Positions 20,044 to 30,011 of a DNA stretch of 64,000 nt are shown piece after piece. The stretch is from Haematococcus lacustris. Its lineage: Eukaryota > Chlorophyta > Chlorophyceae > Chlamydomonadales > Haematococcaceae. A model generated the notes under the pieces. The model was not told the origin of the DNA. It searched no databases and saw nothing but the letters and a program-made list of their open reading frames with translations. A program made the position numbers and the translations under genes. How positions within the stretch are numbered: position 1 is the first letter of the stretch; each line of letters begins with the position of its first letter. The DNA is taken from assembly GCA_030144725.1 (NCBI GenBank), contig JASKMD010000003.1, forward strand, positions 2,004,991 through 2,068,990. Reading direction: 5' to 3'.

Positions 20044-21660
20044 TCATAAAACAATCATGTAATGGCCAAACCTGATGTCTGCCCCTGGGAAAAGGACAGG
20101 TAAGGCTTCCTGGTCAGCTAGGGACATATGTGGTGTGCCCTTTTCCTGCACCACAATGTGCAGCACCTCCACGTCACGGCCCAGGCGCTGCATGAGAGCC
20201 TGGACCCCTGCTGCTGACACCCCCTGCTGACCCCCTTGCCCAGTGCTGCTGCCCAGCCCCCCTGGCGTGATGTGCCCCTCAGGGCTGCTGCTGCTGGCCA
20301 GGCTGGTGCTGTGCCCTGAGTGGCTGCTGCTGGCCACAGTGGGGTGAGGTGGCTGGTGGGCAGTGCGGCGGCTGTGGCTAAGGTATTGCTCGACCAGCAG
20401 GTCCACAGTGGCTTTTTTCAGGACCATGCCCCTATCCAGCACCAGCCCTGCCTTGTTGTACTCACACAGGTTGAGCTCAGCTGCAGCCAGCTCCTCTTTA
20501 CTCGGTTCCCCAATGTCTGTCACCAGCTGTCGCAACCACAGAGGGTAGGTGAGGCTGTGCAGGGGCAGGTAGGCGGCTGAGACCCAATCTAAGCGCCAGA
20601 CTTTTAGCTGCCTCCAGCTGCAGGCTGCACTGGCTCGGGAGGAGGTCAGGCCACGGAAGCCATACACCTCTAGGCGTGTGATCTGGGTGAGTGCCAGCAA
20701 GGCGTGCAGCTGCTGCTGGCCTTCTACATAATCATCCACCACCAGAGTATGCAGGCTTGGTAGGTGTGCCAGCGCTAGCAGCAGCGCGGTGAGCCCTGGC
20801 CCAGTGTGACACTCATCCGTCAGCGATAGCTGCTGCAACTGTGTCAAGCTTCTCACAGCCGCTGCCAGTCTGACCCAACCCACAATATCCAGACCAAACG
20901 AATAAGTCACTTCCAGCTGAGTGAGGTGGGGGGGAAACACTCCGTCCACCAGTCCAGACAGGAACTCACGCTCCCCATCCACTTGAACCCAACCATACAG
21001 GCTGAGTCTCTGCAGCCTGCTGCCAATGAAGGGGGACATGTGAAGCTTATCGCCTCCATGTGCGGTGAGGATGCCCTGGAGGTCCAGGTGCAGCAGCCGT
21101 GGCAACAGCAGGGGGTGGTTGATGGCTTGGGCCAAGTTATCAATGCTCATCCTGCCATGTTTGAAGGTCAGGCTTGTCAGGGAGGGGAAGGAGGTGACCA
21201 GGGCTGCACTGCAACTAGGCTTCCATGGAAGATCTAAGTCCTTAAGCCAGCTGATAGTCAGGCAGTCGACCGCCCCACACCGCGGCACTGCCCCCAGCGT
21301 CCAGGCAACCAGACTTGCTCTTTGACGTTTATGACGCAATATTGCTTCATCAAGATCATAGGCTAGCTGCAGAGTGAGGTGCAGTTGTGGTAGCTGCCTG
21401 TTGCGCAGGACCTCTGTCAGGAAGGGAGCCAGCTTACGATGGTTGTCACGCTGGATATCATGCTGGGTTGGGTAGGTGAGCTGGATACTTGGAGATATCC
21501 GCAGCAGAGATGTGGCCAGGAGCTTGCTGGTCCTGAAGACTTGCAGCCGACTGCTTGCATCCAGCTGGCGCAGGACTGCACCCAGGAGCTCCGCTGGCAG
21601 GCCCAGCAGGCCTTGCAGCTGCTGGCCCGTACTAGCATCGTTTGCGGACGACTTATCCAT
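20044..21660 (-). CDS. F-box-like/LRR protein, copy D
   Basis: 538 codons from MDKSSAND; eleven more in-frame codons reach 21693 (MLCFLYDDVGL). F-box-like start (LPAELLGAVLRQLDASSRL, then FRTSKLLATSLLR). The LRR core includes FPSLTSLTF, SLTQLQQLSLTDE and LPSLHTLVVDDYVEGQQQLH. It lacks the AEPAAAASDAA stretch of other copies and has a shorter acidic region (DIGEPSKEELAAAELNLCEYN). The tail reads LMQRLGRDVEVLHIV, then LPVLFPGADIRF. It is the most diverged of the six open copies by eye. Intact and plausibly expressed, but unproven. Confidence 0.68.
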   Translation of the reverse strand: MDKSSANDASTGQQLQGLLGLPAELLGAVLRQLDASSRLQVFRTSKLLATSLLRISPSIQLTYPTQHDIQRDNHRKLAPFLTEVLRNRQLPQLHLTLQLAYDLDEAILRHKRQRASLVAWTLGAVPRCGAVDCLTISWLKDLDLPWKPSCSAALVTSFPSLTSLTFKHGRMSIDNLAQAINHPLLLPRLLHLDLQGILTAHGGDKLHMSPFIGSRLQRLSLYGWVQVDGEREFLSGLVDGVFPPHLTQLEVTYSFGLDIVGWVRLAAAVRSLTQLQQLSLTDECHTGPGLTALLLALAHLPSLHTLVVDDYVEGQQQLHALLALTQITRLEVYGFRGLTSSRASAACSWRQLKVWRLDWVSAAYLPLHSLTYPLWLRQLVTDIGEPSKEELAAAELNLCEYNKAGLVLDRGMVLKKATVDLLVEQYLSHSRRTAHQPPHPTVASSSHSGHSTSLASSSSPEGHITPGGLGSSTGQGGQQGVSAAGVQALMQRLGRDVEVLHIVVQEKGTPHMSLADQEALPVLFPGADIRFGHYMIVL

Positions 21661-22665
21661 CAGGCCTACATCATCATATAGAAAGCAAAGCAAGACAATG
21701 AGCTGTTGTATTGCAGAGCTTAGAGCTGTTGGTGCACGGTGAGACCTACTTGCTGCAAGGCGTCAGTGCCGGGCCCACAGGACAGCACAGGATAGGACCT
21801 GGGGGTGGAAAGAGCGTGCTCTAGAAACAACGGGTATGTGCGACGACCTTAACTGCGCCTGAAACGTCCGTGTGTACTACAAAGAGGTTGGGCACGGAGA
21901 GGCACACCTGCTGCGAGGCGTAAGCGACGAGCTCTGTACCGGGAATGTGCGAAAACCTTCGAAGTGCCGGATTCGTCCGAGGCGTGTCGTGTAGGGCGAT
22001 AATTGAACTAGCGATCTCGGACTCAGCGACGTATGCACAGCGATATGGTACTTGATGTGGCAAGCAATGCGCCCCTGCAGTGAGTTTCGCGTCATTGTTG
22101 CTGTGTGACCAGGATGCATGGCTGTTCTCGGATAAGCAGAGGTATAGTTCTGTGCTGGGCTCGGGTGACACCACCCATGAAACTATTAGCCCTGACAGCT
22201 ACAGATACTGCTGTTCTAAAAGGCCCTCTGTGCTGGCCCCTGCAAAGCCCTAGAGTACGTGCACCTTCTAGTGATGGACGCAGGTCAAGGCCAACGCGAG
22301 TACCTGGATATACAAGCTTGAGTCACAGCGACGCCACAGCCACAATGCAGAGACCAACAAGGTGATTAGACCTTAGTACCTTGTCAGATGTGCATTAGTG
22401 CTTAGACTACGGCGTTGCCACACTGCCTTACTCGCAGCCCCTGGCATCCATCTACTCCCTGTTTGAGTATACTCATACATACCAGCCTGCGCATTGCAGC
22501 TACTGCCAGCCCTATTGAAGGTTAGGAACCCCTATCCCAACCACCCAGCCAGCTCCTTTCCAACGCACCAACCAGCCTGCCACTGCCACCAACTACAAAC
22601 TGGGGGACAGCACCACCCAGGCAGATGAGGTAAAAGAAGAAGCTACATACAGACACAATAAGGGA
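21661..22665. other. 5' flank of copy D and a dispersed host repeat
   Basis: 21661-21800 is the shared LRR-gene 5' flank. 22390-22600 is another copy of the dispersed host repeat (agtgcttagactacggcg, ccagcctgcgcattgc), uninterrupted, like 34620-34850. The stretch between resembles no other part of the window strongly, and no gene is supported. Confidence 0.5.
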
Positions 22666-23827
22666 TTGGCAGACAGAGTGCTCGCCAGCACCCTGGGCGC
22701 AGTGGAGCTGTGTCCTGCAGTGACCCACCGCACTGTCAGCTACCCTGAAATGAAATTGCCCCTCTTAAACTGGAAGCCAGTGTACAGCTCAGGCCTGGCT
22801 GCCTCTTATCCCTCCCTCATCAGCCTCACCCTCCGGTTCCTGGATCTGAGTACCTGCCGACTTGGGCGATTGGTCAGCCACCCAGCTCTACTCCCACTCC
22901 TGAAGCACCTGGACGTCTGCGGAACTGACATCATGAACAAAGCACAGCCTGCCCCTAGCCCCTTCATTGGCATCAGGCTGCAGCAGCCGAGGTTGTGCTG
23001 GGGCTACTGGGACTTCACGCCCCACCTGGCACCCCTGGCCCCTCACCTCACTCAGCTGGCAGTGGCTTCTGTCGAGTCCAATGAGTCAGGATTCGTCGGA
23101 TCCCTGTCCAGCCTGGCAGCAGCTGTTGGCTCATTGACTTGCTTACAGTCGCTTGAGTTAGGCATCAATGGTGTGGAGGCTGGTTACTGGTTTCTAACTC
23201 TGCTGGTGCCAGTGCTGGCCAGCCTACCCAGCTTGCACACCCTGCTGCTGCTGCAAGACACAGTGCATGGTGATCAAGTGGATGTCTTGTTGGCAGCGAC
23301 CCAGATCACCCACCTCCAGGTGTACAGCATAGGCTGCCTGGTCTCCAGGGTCCAGGGTGTCAGCAGCCTGCAGCTGGAGGCAGCTGGAGGTGCAAGAGGT
23401 AGACTGGGTCTCAGCTGCCCACCTGCCCCTGCACAGCCTCACCCACCCCCTGCAGCTTGCTCTATTGGGTGGGATAGACTCAGTTGGGGCGGAGGTGCTG
23501 GCTGCAGCTGATCTCAACCTGTGTGAGCGCAACAAGGCAGGGTTGGAGGTAAAAGACTTGTGGCTGGTCAGGGGCAGCTTTGACCTGCTGACTGCGCAGT
23601 ATGTCAGCCGCAGTCGCCCTGCTGCCCAGCAGCCCCCCAAACCCACTGTGGCTAGCAGCATCTCTGGGCAGGAGGGGTCTAAGGGGTCAGCAGCAGGGGG
23701 CCAGGCTCCCATGCAACGTTTAGGCCGTTGTGTGAAGAGGGTGGTCCTCTGGAGCAGTCATGGCTGGAACGAGGTACTTACCCCAGCTAATTTGCAAGCC
23801 TCCAGATGGGTAAGTGTGGGTCGGTGA
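22666..23827 (+). pseudogene. Inverted, diverged F-box-like/LRR copy H
   Basis: The only plus-strand member. It lacks the F-box-like N-terminus and begins at the equivalent of RLVARxLGAV (ADRVLASTLGAVELCPAV). The LRR part reads YPSLISLTLRF, FIGIRLQQPRL, LTCLQSLELGI and ATQITHLQVYS. Around 23340-23400 the homology moves to the +1 frame (ACSWRQLEVQEVDWVSAAHL), followed by LNLCERNKAGLEV and MQRLGRCVKRVVLW. The frame then ends without the usual LF-P-A terminus. More diverged than all minus-strand copies, so probably older. Confidence 0.7.
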
Positions 23828-24245
23828 AGGGCATGGAGAGGGCCAGAGCCAGGCCCAAAGCCAGGGGCTGGGTCAGGGGCAGGTTTAAGCATCAGCCTCT
23901 AGTTGGCTAATGTTGTGTTGTGGCTGGGTACTGGCTGGGGCAGCAATGAGCTAGCTATGTCAGGCGCCAGCTTCAGGCCGGCTCGTGGTTGTCATCATCA
24001 TGTCATGTCATGGCCCACTGCACACTGGGTTGTTGCTGTACTGATGCTGGAAGGTTTGGGGTCTGGAGCACACAGCCCCAGCGCCAGGACTCACTTGCAG
24101 CAGGCTGTTGGGCATGGGGCTGGAGGAAGTGGTTGCATTTGCATTGGTCCACCAGCCCTCCAATCAGTCAGCCCAACCAGTCCACCAGCCCTCCAATCAG
24201 TCAGCCTGCTGCAAGTGAGGTGCAGGGTGCTGGGTCTGTGAGCGC
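23828..24245. other. Intergenic or intronic, with a short tandem duplication
   Basis: Contains ccaccagccctccaatcagt twice at about 24149 and 24181 (32-bp period). The end, tgggtctgtgagcgcag, is a plausible splice acceptor for the CobW-type exon that follows. No other gene signal. Confidence 0.45.
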
Positions 24246-25045
24246 AGGGTCAAGCTGGACGGGGTGGTGACGGTGGTGGACGCCAAGCACGTCTCCCGCC
24301 ACCTGGACACACCCAAGGAGGCAGGGGTGGTGAACGAGGCAGTGGAGCAGATCGCTTTTGCAGATCGCATCCTGCTCAACAAGACTGACCTGGTGCCCTG
24401 CACGACATCATCATGGTGGTAGCAGCACCAGCAGCAGCACATGGCATGCACATGGCATGACATGGCAGATCGTATCCTGCTCATCGAGACTGACCAGGTG
24501 CGCTGCAGCAGCAGCAGCATCATGGCAGCAGCAGCAGCAGCACATGGCATGCGCCTGTAGGCACTGCTGTCACTATGAGCCTCACAGCGCTGGCAGATGG
24601 CCAATGGACAATAGGACCGACCTAGTGCGCTGCTGGATCATGGTAGCAGCATCATGGTAGCAGCAGCAACAGCAGCAGCAGCAGCACATGGCATGTGCCT
24701 GTGGGCATTGCTGTCACACTGAACCTCGCAGCGCTGGCAGATGGCGGGCACTACACTGGCCCACAGCCTGCACTGATACCTGAGCCAGACTGCGCTGCGC
24801 TGCCGGAGAGTAGGGTGGGCTGGCCTGCAGGCGGGCAGGCTTGGAGCTTGAGGGGTGGGCTGCAATGGGCGTGCGTTGCCGTTGCATTGCTGAGGATGAG
24901 GCGGGCGGGCGGGCAGGCAGGCAGGCAGCTGCATGTCATGCTACCGTGTGTTGTGCAGGTTGACGCTGCCAGCCTAGGGCCACTGGAGGCTCGGCTGCAG
25001 GCCATCAACAAGATGGCGACCATCACCCGGTTCCAAAGAGCTCAG
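24246..25045 (+). pseudogene. CobW/COG0523-family GTPase fragment, two exons
   Basis: Exon 1 (24246-24392) reads VKLDGVVTVVDAKHVSRHLD, then EAVEQIAFADRILLNKTDL, the G3-to-G4 region of CobW GTPases with the guanine-specificity motif NKTD. Exon 2 (24959-25045) reads VDAASLGPLEARLQAINKMA, then FQRAQ, the next conserved block. The joining intron (24393-24958) is phase 0. COG0523 proteins are metal (often zinc) chaperone GTPases. The Walker A part, the CxCC motif and the C-terminal domain are absent nearby. Degenerate copies of the exon-1 end recur inside the intron (ADRILLIETDQ at about 24462; NRTDL at about 24613). This is therefore a displaced, partly amplified fragment rather than a complete gene. 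Confidence 0.75.
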
Positions 25046-25386
25046 GTGAGGCAGCAGGGGGCCGCACCCTAAGCCTAACCCTAGCAGTGTTAGGGTCCCA
25101 AAGAGCTCAGGTGAGGCAGCAGGGGGCTGCAGGGAGCCGCATTCGTCCTGGTGCTCCTGGTGCCGCCACCTGCTGGGCCACTGAGAGGGACCTGAGGGGC
25201 TGCCTGCTGGGGCTAAGGCTCCAGGGGGCAGCACCACCCAGGCTGACGAGGTCAGGCTGCAAGCTGGGCTGCCGTCCAGGCCTGGACCTGCACAGCCACA
25301 GGAGGTGGGCCCACACAGGGGGAGCAGGCTAGGAGCCACAGGCGAGGCATTGAGAGGAAATGTAAGAAGAAGAAGACCACTCCAGC
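25046..25386. repeat. Duplicated exon-end and intergenic block
   Basis: The 3' end of the CobW exon with its donor (ccaaagagctcaggtgaggc) is repeated at 25032 and 25098. 25170-25365 matches 10630-10810. At 25364-25410 a (GAA)n-type stretch is followed by gaccactccagcatgagaac, which resembles the complement of the Dualen-type element's 3' end at 44535-44575. Confidence 0.5.
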
Positions 25387-26672
25387 ATGAGAACCAGTGT
25401 GTATCTCACTGGGAAAAAGCGCAGCAGAGGGGGTGAGAGGGATGTGCTCCGGCCCTGCTGCTATCACGGCACGGAGGACGAGAGCGAGCGTGAGTGCGTA
25501 GCCGCCGCCCGCCGTGTGTTGCAGTTGTCCCTCACCGCCTCCAGCCTGGCCCTGGACCTGCAGCGGCTGGAGCTGGCCTGCGCCTTCCTGCTCACTGACA
25601 GGCTGTGGGCTGTCGCCATGGCGGACCTGGCGCAGCTGGCGGTGGGCCTACACGCCAACACGGCGCAGCGCAGGCTGCTCACGACCCCCTCCGCCCTCTA
25701 CAGCCCCCGCCCCGCCAGCCTCACCCCAACAGCATCGGGCCCCACAGCCATGGGAGGTCAGCAGGGGCCGGGGTGGGTGGAGAAGCTGGAGCCGTTCTGG
25801 CAGCTGCTTGTGACGTATGTGGTGGAAGCGACTGCTGGCACTGAACACAACCTGGCGTGGTGGATGGCGGCGGTGAAGGCGGGCAATGCGTACCTGCCTG
25901 ACCTGGCCACCCCGCTGCAGTGGGCTCAGCCTATGAACGCCAAGAAGCTGGTCGGGGCTGCTGCCCAGTACGTGCAAGAGGTCAGTGGGGCGGCTGAGAG
26001 GGGGCGGCAGGGGCAGGGCGGCAGCAGAGGCATTAGAGAGTGCCAGAAAGCCTCCTCCTGCTGCCTGGCATCCCTGCTTGCCCCTAGTGCTGGGTCTCAG
26101 CCCACCCCAACACCCGGCTGCCTGGTCCTTGTAGGTGCGGCAGCAGGGGGAGGGCGGGTGGGAGGTGCTGCTGGCCATGGCAGGCCGCATGCGCAAGAGG
26201 TTCCGCTCCAGGTTGTGTCCAGCCTGATGCAAGCGCTGGTGGCAGCAGGGGAGGCACGCTGCCTGAGACTGCACCAGCAGCAGGGCGCCGCCAGCAATGT
26301 GACCAGCCAGGGCAACGGGGTGACAGCTGCAGAGGAAGTCAGCACAATGCAAGCAGGGGTGGCATCAGGTGGGGCAGCAGGAGGGCAGCGGCAGGGGCTA
26401 CAGGGGCAGTCACACCCCCTCCTGATGCTGCCACCACCTCCTTCCCAGGTGCAGCTGCAGCAGCTGAGCCTGGCCAGGGAGCATCAGGTGCAGCTGGGGC
26501 TGTGACTGGTGCTGGGGCTGCAGGGGCGGGTGCAGCTGCTGAGCCTGTGCTGACCCAGCCGTCATCTGGGCCACAGCACATGGGCGGGGTGCCTGATGCT
26601 GCAACACAAGCTGTGAACCAGGCATCCAGTCCTGAGCCAGGTGCTGCTGCAGCAGGAGCAGCAGCAGGGTCA

Positions 26673-26703
<31 letters not shown>

Positions 26704-27127
26704 GCTCAGTAACAGCAGCAGGAGCAGGGGTACAGGGGCCTGACCCTGTTGCCCCGCACCTGGCTGCAGCCGGTCAGGTCAGGCTGAAGGCCAGAGCCCA
26801 GGCTCAGAGGTGTTGCAGGGCTTGAAGCAGATGTTGGCGGTGGTGGTTGGCTGCCAGGCGGCAGGAGTGCTTAGTCCGTGCTCAGGCGAAAGCCTGGCGG
26901 CATGCCAGCGCGCCATGATGACCATGTGGCAGACAATCAGCTACGACTGCATCGCGTACTGCCCGTACATGGACGTCGCAGCCGCTGCCGCAGCCCAGCC
27001 GCATCTTGCTAGCGATGTGGCCAAGGCGTGCAAAGCGGTGTTGACCAAAGTCAACGCGCTGTCAGGCGAGGGCGCAAGCTGCGGCATCAGCGGCAGCAGC
27101 GGCACAGGAGTCGCGCAAGGGCAGTGA
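25387..27127 (+). pseudogene. Family-2 gene copy 2, best preserved
   Basis: Opens at ATG 25387 (MRTSVYLTGKK) and reads without a stop through EDESERECVAAARRVLQLSL, LALDLQRLELACAFLLTDR, WVEKLEPFWQLLVTYVVE and AAQYVQE. The first intron is retained in this frame (ttgtag acceptor at about 26134). A deletion with tcca microhomology near 26211 then removes the rest of exon 2, intron 2 and its acceptor, fusing RKRFRS to VVSSLMQAL. An Ala/Gln-rich stretch with (CAG)n follows, then AVVVGCQAAGVLSPCSGE, and MMTMWQTISYDCIAYC near 26918. The family is not recognised; the protein looks mostly helical and soluble. It follows the CobW fragment on the same strand, but no other copy has that neighbour. Confidence 0.5.
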
Positions 27128-28394
27128 GGCATTGGATACGTCTAGGAAGTAAGGAACCTAGCGATGTCTGACGAGCGCACCGTCACCGGTCGCGCTGACC
27201 TCCCCGCCTGAACCGTAGCAGGTAATAGCCACACTGTCTCACATCGCGGTGCGGCTGATGCCCTTGCTCCATCAGCTGGCACGTTGTGCAGTTCAGACCA
27301 CCGTGCGGCGATGCAAACATGTTGACGGGCATGTCGGTGGGTACCTGTGGTGCTGGGAGCTGCCAGGCTGCTGAGCCTGTGGTGAGTGCGTCTTCGGTGC
27401 AACAGTGTCACGAGTTCTTCTGTGCCATCTTATGAGAGCTGTCACCTGCTGTGTAAGCCATCATCTACCTGTGTAAACCTCTGGAGTGACGCTGAAAACA
27501 GGGAAGGAGACCTGAGAGGAGGGGTGTAGGTGATGGGATAAGGGATGAGGCACAGCAAGAGTCGTAATTGGACACAGACTACGAGTAAGAAAGACAAACT
27601 GTGCTAGCTAGCTGGTTGGGGCGAGAGGTGGGTGTAACAGTTCCTAGTTACGAATGTTGTTATTACCGCTAGTAGTGCAGGGGTCGCAGCTGCTGCTATA
27701 CACACTCTATTGGATGTCTTCCTAACAGCGTATGTGTAACTCCATAGCAGGTTGTGAAACTCCAGAATAGAAGGCCAACTAAAGAAGACAGCAAGCAATA
27801 CCTTGTCACACGTACGCCGACACCTGACAGCCCTGTGAGAGCTGGCCCAAGACATCCAGGCATGCGCATGAACAACGGGAAATCCTACCATGCATCCTAG
27901 CTTTGGGGTGTTTCATGGGGTCTGGGAGGTGGCAGTTGAGGCAAGCGGGGAATGAAGGGTACATGAGGCATCCACTGGCTGACACTACAGGTTTGGGCTG
28001 TGTCAGGCAGGGCACACCGCGCATCACTTCACCACCATCAGCTTCATCTGGGTGATGAGCTCAAAGTCAACCATCACTACCCAGCACATGGCCACGGCAC
28101 ATCATGGCAGAGCCGCTGCACCTCACAGCACACCTCAGCCCACTCCAACCAGCTTGCGTGCCATCATGATGCAGTGTGGGGTAGCAGGGAGGGCACACAG
28201 CCTTGCAGGGTTTTACCATATTGGGACAAAGCTAACGTCTGCATTGGGGTAGCAGGGAGCCATGCAGTGTTCTACAGCTCTTCGTCAAACATAATCTGTG
28301 TAGTCGGGAACAGGATCAGCAAGTCAGATCAGAAGATCAGAAGATCAGATCAGAGGGCACACAGCCATGCAGTGTTTTCCTGATCATAGTCAAA
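27128..28394. other. Intergenic, with a MITE-like element and duplicated blocks
   Basis: 27230-27420 matches 30725-30930 and 38245-38440. 27628-27815 is a MITE-like copy (see 38599). 27880-28210 is the shared LRR 3' block. From 28205 to 28390 the last bases of the LRR gene terminus occur three times in degenerate form (gtctgcattggggtag, tgtgtagtcgggaacagg, gtctgcattcgggaacag), a small stuttered duplication at the end of copy E. A short agatcagaag repeat lies at 28325-28355. Confidence 0.5.
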
Positions 28395-30011
28395 CTAAAA
28401 GTCTGCATTCGGGAACAGGACAGCTATGGCTTGCTCATTGGCTGGGGAGAGACAATCTTCGCTCAGTCCCAGCCCTGTGATGTGCAGCACCTCCACATAA
28501 CGGCCCACGCGCTGCATGAGAGCCTGGCCCCCTGCTGCTGACCCCTGCTGACCTCCCAGCCCGATGCTGCTGCCTGGCCCCCCTGGCGTGATGTGCCCCT
28601 CAGGGCTGCTGCTGCTGGCCAGGCTGGTGCTGGACCCTGAGTGGCTGCTGCTGCTGGTCACAGTGGGCTGGGGGAGGTGCTGGGCAGTATGGCGGCTGTG
28701 GCTGAGGTATTGATCAGTCAGCAGGTCCACAGTGGCCTTGCACAGCCATAGTTCACCAACCGGCACCAGGCCTGCTTTGTTGCGCTCACACAGGTTGAGC
28801 TCAGCTGCAGCCAGCACCTCAATACTGGGTTCCTCTGTGTCCTCCATATCAATGTCCCCTATCTCAATGTCCTCGAGGCTTCCTACCAGCTGATACACGT
28901 AAAGAGGGTGAGTGAGGCTGTGCAGGGGCAGGTAGGCGGCTGTGACCCAGTCCATCGTGTGCACCCCCAGCTTCCTCCAGCTGCAGGCTGCGCTGGCCCG
29001 GGAGGAGGTCAGGCCGGAGAATGTCAAGAGCTTCAGGCGTGTGATCTGGGTGAGTGCCAGCAAGGCGTCCAGCTGCTCCTGACCCACCACACATTCATCC
29101 ACCTCTAGGGTGTGCAGGCTGGGAAGGTGGGCCAGCACTGGCAGCAGCGCTATGAGCCCTGGCCCACCCTCGTACCAAGCTCTGTGAAAATAAGTGTGCC
29201 TTAGCTGCTGCAACTGTGTCAAGCTGCTCACAGCCGCTGCTAAACTGTCCCAGTTCCATGAACCCCTCACTACCAGCTGAGTAAGGGTGGGGGGTAAGGG
29301 CACCAGTCTAGACAGGAGCAGGTCCACTTCCATGCCAGCAACCAGGCTGAGTGTCTGCAGCCTGCTGCCAATGAAGGGAGACCTGCCGGGCTGGCCTCTA
29401 TATGTGATGGTTATGCCAATGATGTCCAGGTGCAGCAGCTTTGGCAACAGCAGGGGGTGGCTGATCGCAGTCGCCAAGTGACCTATGCTCATCCTGACCT
29501 GTGGAAAGGTCAGGCTGTTTAGGAAGGGGAAGTTGGTGGCCAGGGCTGTGCTGAAAGCAGGCGCCCAAGGAAGATCCAAGGAGTGATGCCATCCAATAGC
29601 CAGGCTGTCAACTGCCCCACACAGCGGCACTGCCCCCAGCATCCGAGCAACCAGACGAGCCGCAGCTGGCTCTGCTCTGTGACGTTGCATGATTGCATCT
29701 GTGAGGCTTCTGGCTGGCTGCAGTGTGAGGTGCAGCTTTGGTTGCTGCCTCTTCTGCAGGGCCTCAGTCAGGAAGGGAGCCAGCTTACGAAGGTGTTGCC
29801 CAAGGATGTCATGCTGGGTTGGGTAGGTGAGCTGGATCCATGGAACTACCCGCAGCAGAGCTGCGGCCAGGATTTTGCTGGTCCTGAAGACTGGCAGCTG
29901 ACTGCTTGCATCCAGCTGGCGCAGGACTGCATCCAACAGTTCCGCTGGCAGGCCCTGCAGTCCCGGCAGTTGCTTGCCCTTGTTCACGTCGGCTGCTGAC
30001 GACCTCTTCAT
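28395..30011 (-). CDS. F-box-like/LRR protein, copy E
   Basis: 538 codons, starting at the family Met (MKRSSAADVNKGKQL), which is also the first ATG of the frame. F-box-like region LPAELLDAVLRQLDASSQL, then FRTSKILAAALLR. LRR core with FPFLNSLTFPQV, SLTQLQQLRHTYF, LPSLHTLEVDECVVGQEQLD and LTQITRLKLLTF. Acidic insert EDIEIGDIDMEDTEEPS. The Ser/Gly linker and tail LMQRVGRYVEVLHI are present. The frame stops soon after LFPNADF, a few residues shorter than copies C and F, next to a stuttered repeat of the terminus. Otherwise intact. Confidence 0.7.
   Translation of the reverse strand: MKRSSAADVNKGKQLPGLQGLPAELLDAVLRQLDASSQLPVFRTSKILAAALLRVVPWIQLTYPTQHDILGQHLRKLAPFLTEALQKRQQPKLHLTLQPARSLTDAIMQRHRAEPAAARLVARMLGAVPLCGAVDSLAIGWHHSLDLPWAPAFSTALATNFPFLNSLTFPQVRMSIGHLATAISHPLLLPKLLHLDIIGITITYRGQPGRSPFIGSRLQTLSLVAGMEVDLLLSRLVPLPPTLTQLVVRGSWNWDSLAAAVSSLTQLQQLRHTYFHRAWYEGGPGLIALLPVLAHLPSLHTLEVDECVVGQEQLDALLALTQITRLKLLTFSGLTSSRASAACSWRKLGVHTMDWVTAAYLPLHSLTHPLYVYQLVGSLEDIEIGDIDMEDTEEPSIEVLAAAELNLCERNKAGLVPVGELWLCKATVDLLTDQYLSHSRHTAQHLPQPTVTSSSSHSGSSTSLASSSSPEGHITPGGPGSSIGLGGQQGSAAGGQALMQRVGRYVEVLHITGLGLSEDCLSPANEQAIAVLFPNADF

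Noticed and set aside
25067..25094. Telomere-like ccctaagcctaaccctagca
   Set aside because: Too short and irregular for the TTTAGGG/TTTTAGGG arrays of green algae; lies within duplicated CobW exon-end DNA.
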